Source: Bacillota bacterium (GTDB lineage Bacteria; Bacillota; Clostridia; CAKSNL01; HGM11501). From it: a DNA stretch of 40,523 bases. The notes beneath the pieces are model-generated. The model had not been told where the DNA came from and ran no database searches. It was given only the letters and a program-made list of their open reading frames with translations. The stretch is from positions 1 through 40,523 of the forward strand of contig JAUZPY010000005.1 of assembly GCA_030705805.1 (NCBI GenBank). The letters are read 5' to 3'. This document shows, one piece after another, positions 15,765 to 23,408 of the stretch (position 1 is its first letter; every line of letters begins with the position of its first letter). The translations under genes and the position numbers were made by a program.

Positions 15765-15792
15765 TTTTCCACTTCTTACAATTAGTGGAAAA
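15765..15792 (-). promoter_or_regulatory. Inverted repeat in the leader of the solute-binding protein operon (possible operator)
   Basis: Perfect 9-bp arms TTTTCCACT (15765-15773) and AGTGGAAAA (15784-15792) with a 10-bp spacer. The centres are two helical turns apart, as for a dimeric DNA-binding protein, and the site lies about 35-60 bp downstream of the predicted transcription start. It could be a repressor road-block site or an RNA hairpin in the leader. No regulator gene is adjacent. Confidence 0.5.
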
Positions 15793-15832
15793 TATGTGCA
15801 CAGATTACAAGCCTAATAGAACCTTAATTCCT

Positions 15833-15861
15833 ATTCTACACTATATTGCACAAAAAATCAA
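15833..15861 (-). promoter_or_regulatory. Promoter of the seven-gene operon
   Basis: TTGATT (15861-15856), 17 bp, TAGAAT (15838-15833) on the minus strand. The expected start near 15826 leaves a leader of about 115 nt holding the inverted repeat at 15765-15792. The surrounding 15840-15990 is very AT-rich with T and A tracts and holds no gene; the divergent DUF1385 promoter lies at 15994-16022. Confidence 0.6.
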
Positions 15862-15993
15862 CACAAAAATTAGTAAATTTATATTTTTTTTGGTTTTTTT
15901 GTTCAAAAAATGTGATATTAATTTAGAAAAAATGACCAATAAATTTTATATATTGTTTTATGGATAAAAACTTATAATTATTCAATATTTGTG

Positions 15994-16022
15994 TTGAAAA
16001 CATAAATATTTTTTGATATAAT
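15994..16022 (+). promoter_or_regulatory. Promoter of the DUF1385-prmC operon
   Basis: TTGAAA (15994-15999), 17 bp, TATAAT (16017-16022). The expected start near 16029 gives a leader of about 30 nt ending in the RBS GAAAGGA. Confidence 0.75.
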
Positions 16023-16059
16023 AAGCATATGTATCTATTTTTGAAAGGACTTAATAATA

Positions 16060-17001
16060 ATGAGCGTTAAAAAGAAAACTTCAATTGGCGGAAGTGCTTT
16101 AATTGAAGGCGTAATGATGCGAGGCCCATCTAAGATGGGAATTGCCATCAGAAAACCTGACGGAGATATAGTTATTGATGTTTCTGATATTAAGACAAAA
16201 AATAATATTATGAGAAAAATACCGATTATAAGAGGTATGTTTAGTTTTATAGAATCCATGGTTACCAGCATGAAGGCTCTTATGTTCAGTGCAGAGTTTG
16301 TGGATATAGAAGAGGAACAAGGCAGTGAATCCAAATTTGAAAAATGGCTGACAAAAAAATTTGGAAGCAAACTAAAAGATTACCTTATATACTTTTCTGT
16401 ATTTATTGCCATAATTTTCAGCGTAGGCCTTTTTTTCCTGCTCCCCATGCTTATTGCCGAACTGACGCTGCCGCTTTATAAAAATGTTGAATCAGTAGCA
16501 GCGGTTCGGAGCATTATAGAAAGCTCAACAAGAATTATTATTTTTATCGGATATTTGCTGCTGTGCACAATGCAAAATGATGTTAAAAGGGTTTTCATGT
16601 ATCACGGAGCCGAACATAAAACCATTTTCTGCTATGAATCAGGTCTGCCGCTTACTGTTGAAAATTGCAGACCTCAATCAAGACTTCATCCCAGATGCGG
16701 CACCAGCTTTCTTGTATTTGTGTTAATAATCAGTATTATAGTTTTTTCTTTTGTTCAATTTGGATTTGGCTGGCAGAGAATACTTGCCAAGCTCCTTTGT
16801 CTGCCTTTAATTGCAGGCTTCTCCTACGAGTTAATAAAGTTTGCCGGAAGATATGATTGCACCTTTACTCGGATACTCAGCAAACCGGGAATGTGGTTTC
16901 AGCATATTACCACTAAAGAACCCGATGATTCTATGCTGGAAATTGCAATTGCTTCTCTAAAGGCTGTATTGCCGGAAGAAGGAGAAAGCGACAAATGGTA
17001 A
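16060..17001 (+). CDS. DUF1385 (YqhQ-like) membrane protein
   Basis: A 313-residue protein that opens with the family signature SIGGSALIEGVMMRGPSKMGIAIRKPDG and contains HGAEHKTIFCYE and the RLHPRCGTSFLVFVL motif, all hallmarks of DUF1385. It has an N-terminal soluble domain and about four to five membrane spans from residue 105 onward. The role is not established; conserved His, Cys and Glu residues in the HGAEHKTIFCYE and HPRCGT segments suggest metal binding (inference). The ATG follows GAAAGGA. Its end overlaps the start of prmC by 7 nt, the usual gene pair in clostridia, where it is often followed by prfA; prfA is absent here. Confidence 0.92.
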   Translation: MSVKKKTSIGGSALIEGVMMRGPSKMGIAIRKPDGDIVIDVSDIKTKNNIMRKIPIIRGMFSFIESMVTSMKALMFSAEFVDIEEEQGSESKFEKWLTKKFGSKLKDYLIYFSVFIAIIFSVGLFFLLPMLIAELTLPLYKNVESVAAVRSIIESSTRIIIFIGYLLLCTMQNDVKRVFMYHGAEHKTIFCYESGLPLTVENCRPQSRLHPRCGTSFLVFVLIISIIVFSFVQFGFGWQRILAKLLCLPLIAGFSYELIKFAGRYDCTFTRILSKPGMWFQHITTKEPDDSMLEIAIASLKAVLPEEGESDKW

Positions 17002-17816
17002 TTAAAGAAACCCTTGCAAACGCTATAAAATCTTTAAAAGAAATAAGTGATACACCATCACTTGACGCTAAAATATTACTTGAAAAAGCCTGCAGCTGTG
17101 ACAGGCTTTTTCTTTTAAAAAAACGTGATGATATTTTGCCGGATGAAAGCATAGCCAAATTTAATAACTATATAGAAAGAAGAATAAAAGGAGAGCCGGT
17201 GGCCTATATAGTTGGATCAAAAGAATTTATGGGTCTTAACTTTATTGTCACATCCGATGTACTTATCCCCCGTCCCGATACAGAAACCCTTGCAGAATAT
17301 GTAATATCTAACCTTAGCGGAAAGATACTGGACATAGGTACCGGAAGCGGATGTATTGCAATCAGCTGTGCCAAGTTTATAAAAGGTTCTGAGGTTACTG
17401 CTATAGATAAGGATGCTAAAGCTTTATCTATAGCCTCAAAAAATGCGGACATGCATAACGTGTCCATAAAATTTATATGTCTGGATATTCTGAAAAATGA
17501 TATTGAAGAAAAATATAATGTAATTCTTTCTAATCCACCGTATATTAAAACGGAAACAATTGACGGTTTATCGGAGTCTGTGAAAGATTATGAACCTAAA
17601 GCAGCTCTTGACGGAGGAGGAGATGGTTTAATCTTTTATCGGGCAATCACAAAAAAAGCAGCCGAGGCTCTTTTGCCTAAAGGCGTACTTGCTTTTGAAA
17701 TTGGTTACGACCAGGCAGATGAGGTAAGTTCAATTATGGAACCTTATTTTGATTTAATAACTGTATTAAAGGACTTATCCGGAAATGACAGGGTTGTAAG
17801 CGGAATATTAAAATAA
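16995..17816 (+). CDS. prmC: Peptide chain release factor N5-glutamine methyltransferase
   Basis: A 273-residue class-I SAM-dependent methyltransferase that methylates the Gln of the GGQ motif in release factors RF1 and RF2. The small N-terminal helical domain is followed by LIPRPDTETLAEYV, the SAM-binding ILDIGTGSGCIAIS and the catalytic SNPPYI motif, in the correct order and spacing. The ATG overlaps the DUF1385 stop and has AAGGAG upstream, so translation is coupled. The substrate gene prfA, often next door, is not in this window. Confidence 0.95.
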   Translation: MVIKETLANAIKSLKEISDTPSLDAKILLEKACSCDRLFLLKKRDDILPDESIAKFNNYIERRIKGEPVAYIVGSKEFMGLNFIVTSDVLIPRPDTETLAEYVISNLSGKILDIGTGSGCIAISCAKFIKGSEVTAIDKDAKALSIASKNADMHNVSIKFICLDILKNDIEEKYNVILSNPPYIKTETIDGLSESVKDYEPKAALDGGGDGLIFYRAITKKAAEALLPKGVLAFEIGYDQADEVSSIMEPYFDLITVLKDLSGNDRVVSGILK

Positions 17817-17874
17817 AAGGGCCTTCTACACAATTCAATCCGAATAGTAAATTGAATAAAAAGCTACAAATAAG

Positions 17875-17919
17875 AAAACACACTTTGGAAAGGTGAACTT
17901 CCTTTCCAAAGTGTGTTTT
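17875..17919 (+). terminator. Terminator after prmC (may act in both directions)
   Basis: A perfect 19-bp stem AAAACACACTTTGGAAAGG (17875-17893) with 17901-17919 around a 7-nt loop, followed by further T residues. It lies between the convergent prmC and PHP-domain genes; A and T tracts on both sides suit bidirectional use. Confidence 0.85.
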
Positions 17920-17954
17920 TGTGTAATAAAGAGGTAACCTGCACAAAACCCTTT

Positions 17955-18653
17955 TTATATTATTATCTTACAGCCCCATATATCAAACAAATAATCTCCG
18001 GATTTAAGAATTGACGCAATATCAAAAGAATCCTTAGGATTTGTTTTTGATAGCATGGAGCACTGGCCCGCCTGCCCTTCATGATGAAAGTCTGAGCCTC
18101 CTGCAATTATATATCCATTTTCTTTTGCATACTTGGCGGCAAATCCAATTCTGGAATTATGATTCGGATGAAAATTAAATACTTCAATTCCATCAAGAGA
18201 TTTTTTTGGTGCAAGGGTCATGCCGTTTCTGAAAGGATGAGCCTGAAGGATAACGTTTTTTTCATTTTTAAACTCCTTGTAGAAAGTGCCGATATCTATA
18301 TTTACATAGTCTGCTGCCTTAAGTACATCATCTACATCAAGTCCATATACAAGATAATCATTTTTACTGTCTACAAAACGAATTTCCATGCCAAGCAAAA
18401 CAGAAAGTCCAATCTTTTCCCCTTCAGACTTAGCCTTGTAAAAATCATTCAGATATCTTTCCACAGCACTTTTTTTGTCTGCCTTTTCAAATTGAACCGG
18501 CTGAAAATGATTAGTTAAAACCACAGCATTATAGCCCAGTTCCTTGTATGTTTCTACAAGCTCCTCGGGTGGTATGTCGCTGCATTCACTGACCGGTTTT
18601 GAATGTGCGTGCAGCTCAATTTTATATTTGTATTCATCTGTATTTACTATCAT
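17955..18653 (-). CDS. PHP-domain metal-dependent hydrolase, probable phosphoesterase
   Basis: A 232-residue single-domain PHP protein. Metal-binding motifs appear in order: ELHAHSKP near the N-terminus, VVLTNHF, LQAHPFRNG in the middle and AGGSDFHHEGQ near the C-terminus. Family members use a trinuclear metal centre to hydrolyse phosphoesters (histidinol phosphate, nucleotides or DNA ends). The lack of any fused domain and of his genes nearby makes HisK unlikely to be proven here, so the substrate is left open. I chose ATG 18653 because AAAGGTGAT lies 4 nt upstream; a GTG three codons earlier lies within that RBS. It stands downstream of the ileS terminator and converges with prmC. Confidence 0.85.
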   Translation of the reverse strand: MIVNTDEYKYKIELHAHSKPVSECSDIPPEELVETYKELGYNAVVLTNHFQPVQFEKADKKSAVERYLNDFYKAKSEGEKIGLSVLLGMEIRFVDSKNDYLVYGLDVDDVLKAADYVNIDIGTFYKEFKNEKNVILQAHPFRNGMTLAPKKSLDGIEVFNFHPNHNSRIGFAAKYAKENGYIIAGGSDFHHEGQAGQCSMLSKTNPKDSFDIASILKSGDYLFDIWGCKIII

Positions 18654-18694
18654 TATTATCACCTTTTCATATTATACAGCAAAAAAGAAAAAGT

Positions 18695-18766
18695 ATCCCA
18701 CGCCTAATAAAAGCTTTCAAATTTCTAATATCAAGTCAGAAATATAGCTTTTAAAAAGCATGGGAT
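18695..18766 (-). terminator. Long terminator hairpin of ileS
   Basis: Outer arms 18695-18703 and 18758-18766 (ATCCCATGC / GCGTGGGAT on the minus strand, with one G-U pair) enclose further pairings AAAAGC/GCTTTT and TTTCT/AGAAA. A T-rich tail (ACTTTTTCTTTTTT) follows on the minus strand. It begins 5 nt after the ileS stop. Confidence 0.75.
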
Positions 18767-18771
18767 TTTTT

Positions 18772-21700
18772 TTAAAGTTTTTTAACTCCGAGCATTACCT
18801 GTTCCCCATTAATATTCCATTCTTTAGAATTTTCATATTGGGTATTTAGATTTATTTTTTCGGCCAATACTTCATCTTTTATAGTTTCACTGTTTCTTTC
18901 CAGAATTTCTGCTATTTTTTCGCTACCGCTAAGGAATATTTCAATATGGTCCATAACTTCAAAACCGGAATCTTTACGCATAGTCTGAATCTTACTTATT
19001 AATTCACGAACAAATCCTTCTTCGATCAGTTCGGGTGAAAGATTTGTATCCAGTACTACTGTTATGCCAAAGTCAGATTCCGAAGCAAACCCTTCAACCT
19101 GAGCAGCGTCAATAAGCAGGTCATCTTTCGTCAGTTCTATTACTGTGTCATCTACTTTAAGTTTTAACATTCCACTGTCATTAAGTTCATCCATAGCTGC
19201 ATTTCCGTCAATTTCAGATAACAGCGTTTTAATCTGGCCTAAACATTTACCGTATTTCGGTCCGACTGTCTTAAGCTGAGGCTTGAAGCTGTAAGTTGTA
19301 CAAGCTTTGACGTTATCTGTAAATTCCACATTCTTAACATTTAACTCATCGGCAATAATATCCTTATAGAAATCATTTGCTGCAAAATCAGCTTTAACAT
19401 ACATCTTTCCTATAGGCTGGCGATTCTTAATGTTTGCCGCATTTCTTGCCGCACGGCCGAGAACAACAATATCAAGAACTTCTTCCATGTGCTTTTCAAG
19501 CTCTTTATCAATATATTCTTCCTTTGCTTTCGGATAATCGCAAAGGTGAACGCTTACCGGTGCATTCTTGTCAATTGAGCATACGAGATTTCTGTATATG
19601 TCATCAGCCATGAAAGGTATCATAGGAGCAGACAATTTAACCATATTTACAAGCGTATTATATAAAGTCAAATATGCGTTAATCTTATCCTGAGTCATAT
19701 CCTTAACCCAGAAACGTTCTCTGCTTCTTCTTACATACCAATTGCTAAGCTCATCCACAAAATCCTGAAGTGCTCTTGCAGCTTCTGTAATTCTGTAATT
19801 TTCAAGATGCGCATCAACAACTTTTATAACGGTATTAAGCCTTGACAGCATCCATTTATCCATTACAGACAAGCTACTATAATCATACTTATATTTTGTT
19901 GCATCGAAGCCGTCAATATTTGCATATAAAACAAAGAATGCATAAGTGTTCCAAAGTGTTCCCATGAACTTGCGCTGACCTTCCGTAACCGCAGCCTTAT
20001 GAAAACGGTTAGGCAGCCACGGAGCGCTGTTTGAATAGAAGTACCACCTGATTGCATCGGCACCGTGCTCAGACAAAGCATCAAAAGGATCAACTGCATT
20101 TCCTTTGGATTTGGACATTTTTTGTCCGTTTTCGTCCTGAACATGACCTAATACAATTACATTCTTATAAGGTGCTACATTAAATATCAGCGTTGAAATT
20201 GCAAGAAGAGAATAGAACCAGCCTCTGGTTTGGTCTATTGCTTCGCTGATAAAGCTTGCTGGGAAGTTGGCCTTAAATATATCTTCATTTTCAAATGGAT
20301 AATGCCACTGGGCAAAAGGCATTGCACCGGAATCAAACCAGCAGTCAATAACCTCTTTTACTCTGTGCATTTCCCCACCGCACACGGGACATTTTATGGT
20401 AACAGCATCAATATAAGGTCTGTGAAGCTCAATATTATCAGGGCAATTATCTGACATTTCCTTAAGCTCTGCTATAGAGCCAACAGAATGGCGATGCCCG
20501 CATGAGCATTCCCAAATATTTAAAGGCGTCCCCCAGTAACGGTCTCTTGAAACTCCCCAATCCTGAACGTTTTTAATCCAGTCGCCAAAGCGGCCTTTTC
20601 CTATTGATTCAGGAATCCAATTAATTGTGTTATTATTTCTTATCAGGTCATCCCTAACGGCGGTCATTTCTATAAACCACTCATCTCTTGCATAGTAAAT
20701 AAGCGGTGTATCGCATCTCCAGCAGAACGGATATGAGTGCTCAAATGGTAATGCTGCAAAAAGCAGACCGCTCATAGACAAAGCTTTAAACACTTCTTTG
20801 TCTGCATCTTTACAGAACATACCTTTCCATGGGGTTTCTTCTGTCATTTGACCTTTACTGTCAACAAGCTGCACAAACGGAAGGTCATAGTTTTTGCCAA
20901 CTCTTGAGTCATCTTCACCGAAAGCAGGAGCAATATGAACAATACCTGTGCCGTCTGTAAGAGTAACATAATTATCGCAAACAACGTAGTATGCTTTCTT
21001 TTCAGGCTTTGCAAAATCAAATAAAGGCTCATATTCCTTAAATTCAAGGTCTTTTCCTACATATTCTTCAATAACCTCATATTCGCCTTTAATTACGGAA
21101 GGAATAAGAGCTTCGGCTAAAATATATTTGCAGTCTTCATTTGAAATTTTTACATACTTTTCATCGGGGTTTACACACAAAGCAACATTGGAGGGTAATG
21201 TCCACGGGGTTGTTGTCCAGGCCAAGAAATATTCACCGGTTTTACCTTTTACTCTGAATTTAGCAATTGCAGACTTCTCTTTAACATCTTTATAGCCTTG
21301 AGCAACTTCGTGGCTGGATAACGGGGTGCCACATCTTGGACAATAAGGTACGATTTTATGACCCTTATACAAAAGTTCTTTTTCCCAGATTTTTTTAAGA
21401 GCCCACCATTCAGATTCAATAAAATCATTGTGATAGGTTACGTAAGGATCATCCATGTCAGCCCAAAAGCCAACTGTACTGGAGAAATCCTCCCACATAC
21501 CCTTGTATTTCCAAACGCTTTCCTTACATTTGGCAATAAAAGGCTCAAGCCCGTATTCTTCGATCTGTTCTTTTCCATCGAGGCCAAGTTGTTTTTCAAC
21601 TTCAAGTTCAACAGGCAGGCCATGGGTATCCCATCCGGCTTTACGGGTAACCCTGTAACCTTTCATTGTGCGGTATCTGGGAATCATGTCCTTTACTACT

Positions 21701-21885
21701 CTTGTAAGAACATGACCGATATGGGGCTTTCCGTTTGCTGTTGGGGGACCGTCATAAAATGTATATGCCTCCCCTTCCTTACGGTTTTCTATACTTTTCT
21801 TAAAAATATCATTATCTTTCCAAAATTTTTCTATGTTTTTTTCTCTATCAACAAAGTTTAAATTTGTATCAACCTTGTTATACAT
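18772..21885 (-). CDS. ileS: Isoleucyl-tRNA synthetase, eukaryote-like (type 2) form
   Basis: A 1037-residue class-I synthetase that charges tRNA-Ile. HIGH is at residues 55-58 (GKPHIGH) and KMSKS at 589-593, with the CP1 editing region between and an anticodon-binding domain after. GWDTHGLPVE and YCPRCGTPLSSHEVAQGYKDV fit IleRS; Cys pairs also occur at CSCG and CPVCGG. The short N-terminus (KVDTNLNFVDREKNIEKFWKDNDIF) and overall length match the eukaryote-like ileS2 type, a type often less sensitive to mupirocin (family knowledge, not shown here). I chose ATG 21885 with AGGAGG upstream; the open frame runs 21 codons further into the T-box. Expression is controlled by that T-box. Confidence 0.95.
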   Translation of the reverse strand: MYNKVDTNLNFVDREKNIEKFWKDNDIFKKSIENRKEGEAYTFYDGPPTANGKPHIGHVLTRVVKDMIPRYRTMKGYRVTRKAGWDTHGLPVELEVEKQLGLDGKEQIEEYGLEPFIAKCKESVWKYKGMWEDFSSTVGFWADMDDPYVTYHNDFIESEWWALKKIWEKELLYKGHKIVPYCPRCGTPLSSHEVAQGYKDVKEKSAIAKFRVKGKTGEYFLAWTTTPWTLPSNVALCVNPDEKYVKISNEDCKYILAEALIPSVIKGEYEVIEEYVGKDLEFKEYEPLFDFAKPEKKAYYVVCDNYVTLTDGTGIVHIAPAFGEDDSRVGKNYDLPFVQLVDSKGQMTEETPWKGMFCKDADKEVFKALSMSGLLFAALPFEHSYPFCWRCDTPLIYYARDEWFIEMTAVRDDLIRNNNTINWIPESIGKGRFGDWIKNVQDWGVSRDRYWGTPLNIWECSCGHRHSVGSIAELKEMSDNCPDNIELHRPYIDAVTIKCPVCGGEMHRVKEVIDCWFDSGAMPFAQWHYPFENEDIFKANFPASFISEAIDQTRGWFYSLLAISTLIFNVAPYKNVIVLGHVQDENGQKMSKSKGNAVDPFDALSEHGADAIRWYFYSNSAPWLPNRFHKAAVTEGQRKFMGTLWNTYAFFVLYANIDGFDATKYKYDYSSLSVMDKWMLSRLNTVIKVVDAHLENYRITEAARALQDFVDELSNWYVRRSRERFWVKDMTQDKINAYLTLYNTLVNMVKLSAPMIPFMADDIYRNLVCSIDKNAPVSVHLCDYPKAKEEYIDKELEKHMEEVLDIVVLGRAARNAANIKNRQPIGKMYVKADFAANDFYKDIIADELNVKNVEFTDNVKACTTYSFKPQLKTVGPKYGKCLGQIKTLLSEIDGNAAMDELNDSGMLKLKVDDTVIELTKDDLLIDAAQVEGFASESDFGITVVLDTNLSPELIEEGFVRELISKIQTMRKDSGFEVMDHIEIFLSGSEKIAEILERNSETIKDEVLAEKINLNTQYENSKEWNINGEQVMLGVKKL

Positions 21886-21904
21886 AAAACAACCTCCTGT
21901 CGCT

Positions 21905-22160
21905 TTAAAAAAATAAAAGCTTCGCCCTAAATAATAGGACGAAGCCAAAAGCCTCGCTTATAACCACCTACAGCGTACCAGCATACGCTTTCCCTTAACG
22001 GAGGAATATCCGGCTCAGCTTAATCGGCTCTTTATGCTGCCTTTCAGCCTGCAACTCAGAAGTGATTTTCGGGTGTAGCACCAAGATACCGGGCTTACAC
22101 CGTCCCCGGCTCGCTTTATCTTTTTAGCTTCCTACTGTCTTCGTCATCGTTTTTATAACC
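21905..22160 (-). promoter_or_regulatory. T-box riboswitch, isoleucine type (specifier AUC)
   Basis: A leader of about 255 nt in front of ileS with T-box architecture. Stem I carries the early ACAGTAGGAAG segment, the GAGCCGGGGACGGTGTAAGCCCGG apical region and a specifier context GAAAATCACTTCTGAG, where ATC (22066-22064) is an Ile codon followed by A. Further on come a stem III hairpin GCGTA/TACGC, the T-box bulge with UGGU (21966-21963) to pair with the ACCA end of tRNA-Ile, and a possible antiterminator pairing CGAGGC/GCTTCG. It ends in a terminator (21919-21945). The T-box core reads GGTGGTTATAAGCGAG, which departs from the usual TGGNACCGCG. Uncharged tRNA-Ile should favour read-through into ileS. 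Confidence 0.85.
21919..21945 (-). terminator. Conditional terminator of the ileS T-box
   Basis: An 11-bp stem GCTTCGTCCTA / TAGGGCGAAGC (one G-U on the minus strand) with a 5-nt loop, followed by TTTTATTTTTTT. The left arm overlaps the proposed antiterminator strand. Confidence 0.85.
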
Positions 22161-22166
22161 TTATAT

Positions 22167-22195
22167 ATTATATAGCATTATACAATTATTGTCAA
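22167..22195 (-). promoter_or_regulatory. Promoter of ileS (upstream of the T-box)
   Basis: Exact consensus on the minus strand: TTGACA (22195-22190), 17 bp, TATAAT (22172-22167). The expected start is near 22160, at the beginning of the T-box leader. Confidence 0.88.
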
Positions 22196-22201
22196 CCATT
22201 T

Positions 22202-22390
22202 TCACCATAATACACTAAAACTATTGTGCAGGTTTGTAATGTACGTTACACCATCGGACAAGAAAATTTTCAGCTCCGCCATTGGTGACTGCCGTTTAGG
22301 CATAAGGGAGCCTGCAACTATATGCCCTGCCCTTGTTAAATTTCCGTCCTTATCGATTTGCAAGTCGTCAGGTTCTACAATCTTACGCAC
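22202..22390 (-). pseudogene. Short reading frame, possible gene relic, no family recognised
   Basis: A 62-codon frame whose translation (IVEPDDLQIDKDGNLTRAGH, later QSPMAELKIFLSDGVTYITNLH) looks like real globular protein rather than chance translation: balanced composition, few rare residues, a plausible strand-turn-strand pattern. It has no convincing RBS, starts at a GTG and ends just before the ileS promoter. The left arm of the inverted-repeat element lies inside it. It may be the tail of a lost gene or cargo of a repeat element. I do not recognise the family. Confidence 0.3.
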
Positions 22391-22552
22391 TGAAAAGACT
22401 TTTTCTAAGGGCGCACGTCGTAGAGTTTTAAAAGAGCAAATTTTTCGTAAGAAAAGGCAAAAGCACAGTGAATACGTATGTATTCATGAGCGTTTTAACG
22501 CATTCGGAAAATTTGCCTTTTAAAACCATATGGCTTTACTCCCTTATGCCTA
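22297..22552. repeat. Nested inverted-repeat element of about 256 bp
   Basis: Outer perfect 14-bp arms TAGGCATAAGGGAG (22297-22310) and 22539-22552. Inner near-perfect arms of about 20 bp at 22425-22446 and 22505-22526 (GTTTTAAAAG..GCAAATTTT and its complement, differing by one insertion and one base). Inside the inner loop are two perfect small hairpins, TGAATAC/GTATTCA (22469-22486) and GCGT/ACGC (22490-22501). It directly abuts the stop codon of the metallopeptidase gene. This could be a MITE-like element, an extrachromosomal remnant or a large 3' UTR structure. No target-site duplication is evident. Confidence 0.55.
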
Positions 22553-22553
22553 G

Positions 22554-23336
22554 CTAATTGGAGTTATTAATAACTCGTTCCATCAATATCCTATTAATCT
22601 TATGAAGTTCCAAAATAGTTTGTACGTCATTTTTTTCGGAATTTAAAATTTCTTCTGCTTGTAATACTTCTTCTCCCAGAACTTCCGCAAACATTTGCAC
22701 GTTGAAAAGATGACTGCAATCTTCTTTTATATAGCATTTGGCGAAATGTTTTTTTGCAATATGATATATGGCGTAATTCCTGAGAATTTCAAAGTCTTTC
22801 ATGTTTAATTTGTATTTAGCGGTAGTTTTTATATAACTATCTAAATCATCTTTCAAATATTTATAAATACGTATATCATTTTCATATTTCATTATTTTGG
22901 ACTGTAACGTTAATAACTTTGATTCATCATTATTTTTAAAACCGGTAGCGTTTTTCATTTGCATAATAGTTGCATGAAACTCGGTATATAGTATTAAACG
23001 CCTTCTCCTAACGCTGTGATCCTGATCATTTAATATTGTTTCATGGTCTAATATGTGTGTGAACTCATGATATAAAATCGGCACCGACCTTTCTTGCATA
23101 AGTTTAATATAATCAACGCTGATATTTAATACATATTCATCTGTTGTATCAGAGGGTAACCTGACACTTGCACATAACGGGGACTTCTCTTCAAGAACAT
23201 TAAAAAATTCCACTTTAAATTCGGGTAAATCCTTTACATTCATGAACTCTTGGTATTGAATATAAATTTTTCGCACTGCATTTATTATATCTTTCTCCGT
23301 ATTTTCGCAAGAAACGGTATCACTAAACTTTATCAT
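22554..23336 (-). CDS. HExxH zinc metallopeptidase-like protein, family not recognised
   Basis: A 260-residue cytosolic-looking protein without signal peptide or membrane span. The zinc motif is HEFTH (residues 90-94, in ILYHEFTHILDHE), and Glu119 in LYTEFHATIM sits where a gluzincin-type third ligand could be. The C-terminal half (about 130-260) is mainly helical and charged. The motif resembles proteins of the ImmA/IrrE or phage-associated type, but the order of surrounding segments does not let me assign a family. RBS GGAGGCGAT with ATG 23336. It stands alone between the HAD phosphatase gene and the inverted-repeat element, suggesting accessory DNA in an otherwise core region. Confidence 0.65.
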   Translation of the reverse strand: MIKFSDTVSCENTEKDIINAVRKIYIQYQEFMNVKDLPEFKVEFFNVLEEKSPLCASVRLPSDTTDEYVLNISVDYIKLMQERSVPILYHEFTHILDHETILNDQDHSVRRRRLILYTEFHATIMQMKNATGFKNNDESKLLTLQSKIMKYENDIRIYKYLKDDLDSYIKTTAKYKLNMKDFEILRNYAIYHIAKKHFAKCYIKEDCSHLFNVQMFAEVLGEEVLQAEEILNSEKNDVQTILELHKINRILMERVINNSN

Positions 23337-23408
23337 AATTATCGCCTCCGCAAAGTAGCTGCTTTGTATGTAGTGTCAATAGTTATAGTATAGACGGTTT
23401 ATATTTTT

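Noticed and set aside
21358-21861. Plus-strand frame of 167 codons opposite ileS
   Set aside because: Antisense to the conserved HIGH region of ileS; composition is that of a shadow frame.
22200-23400. Prophage or integrative element
   Set aside because: Only one HExxH gene and a repeat element are present; no integrase, structural or replication genes and no tRNA attachment site.
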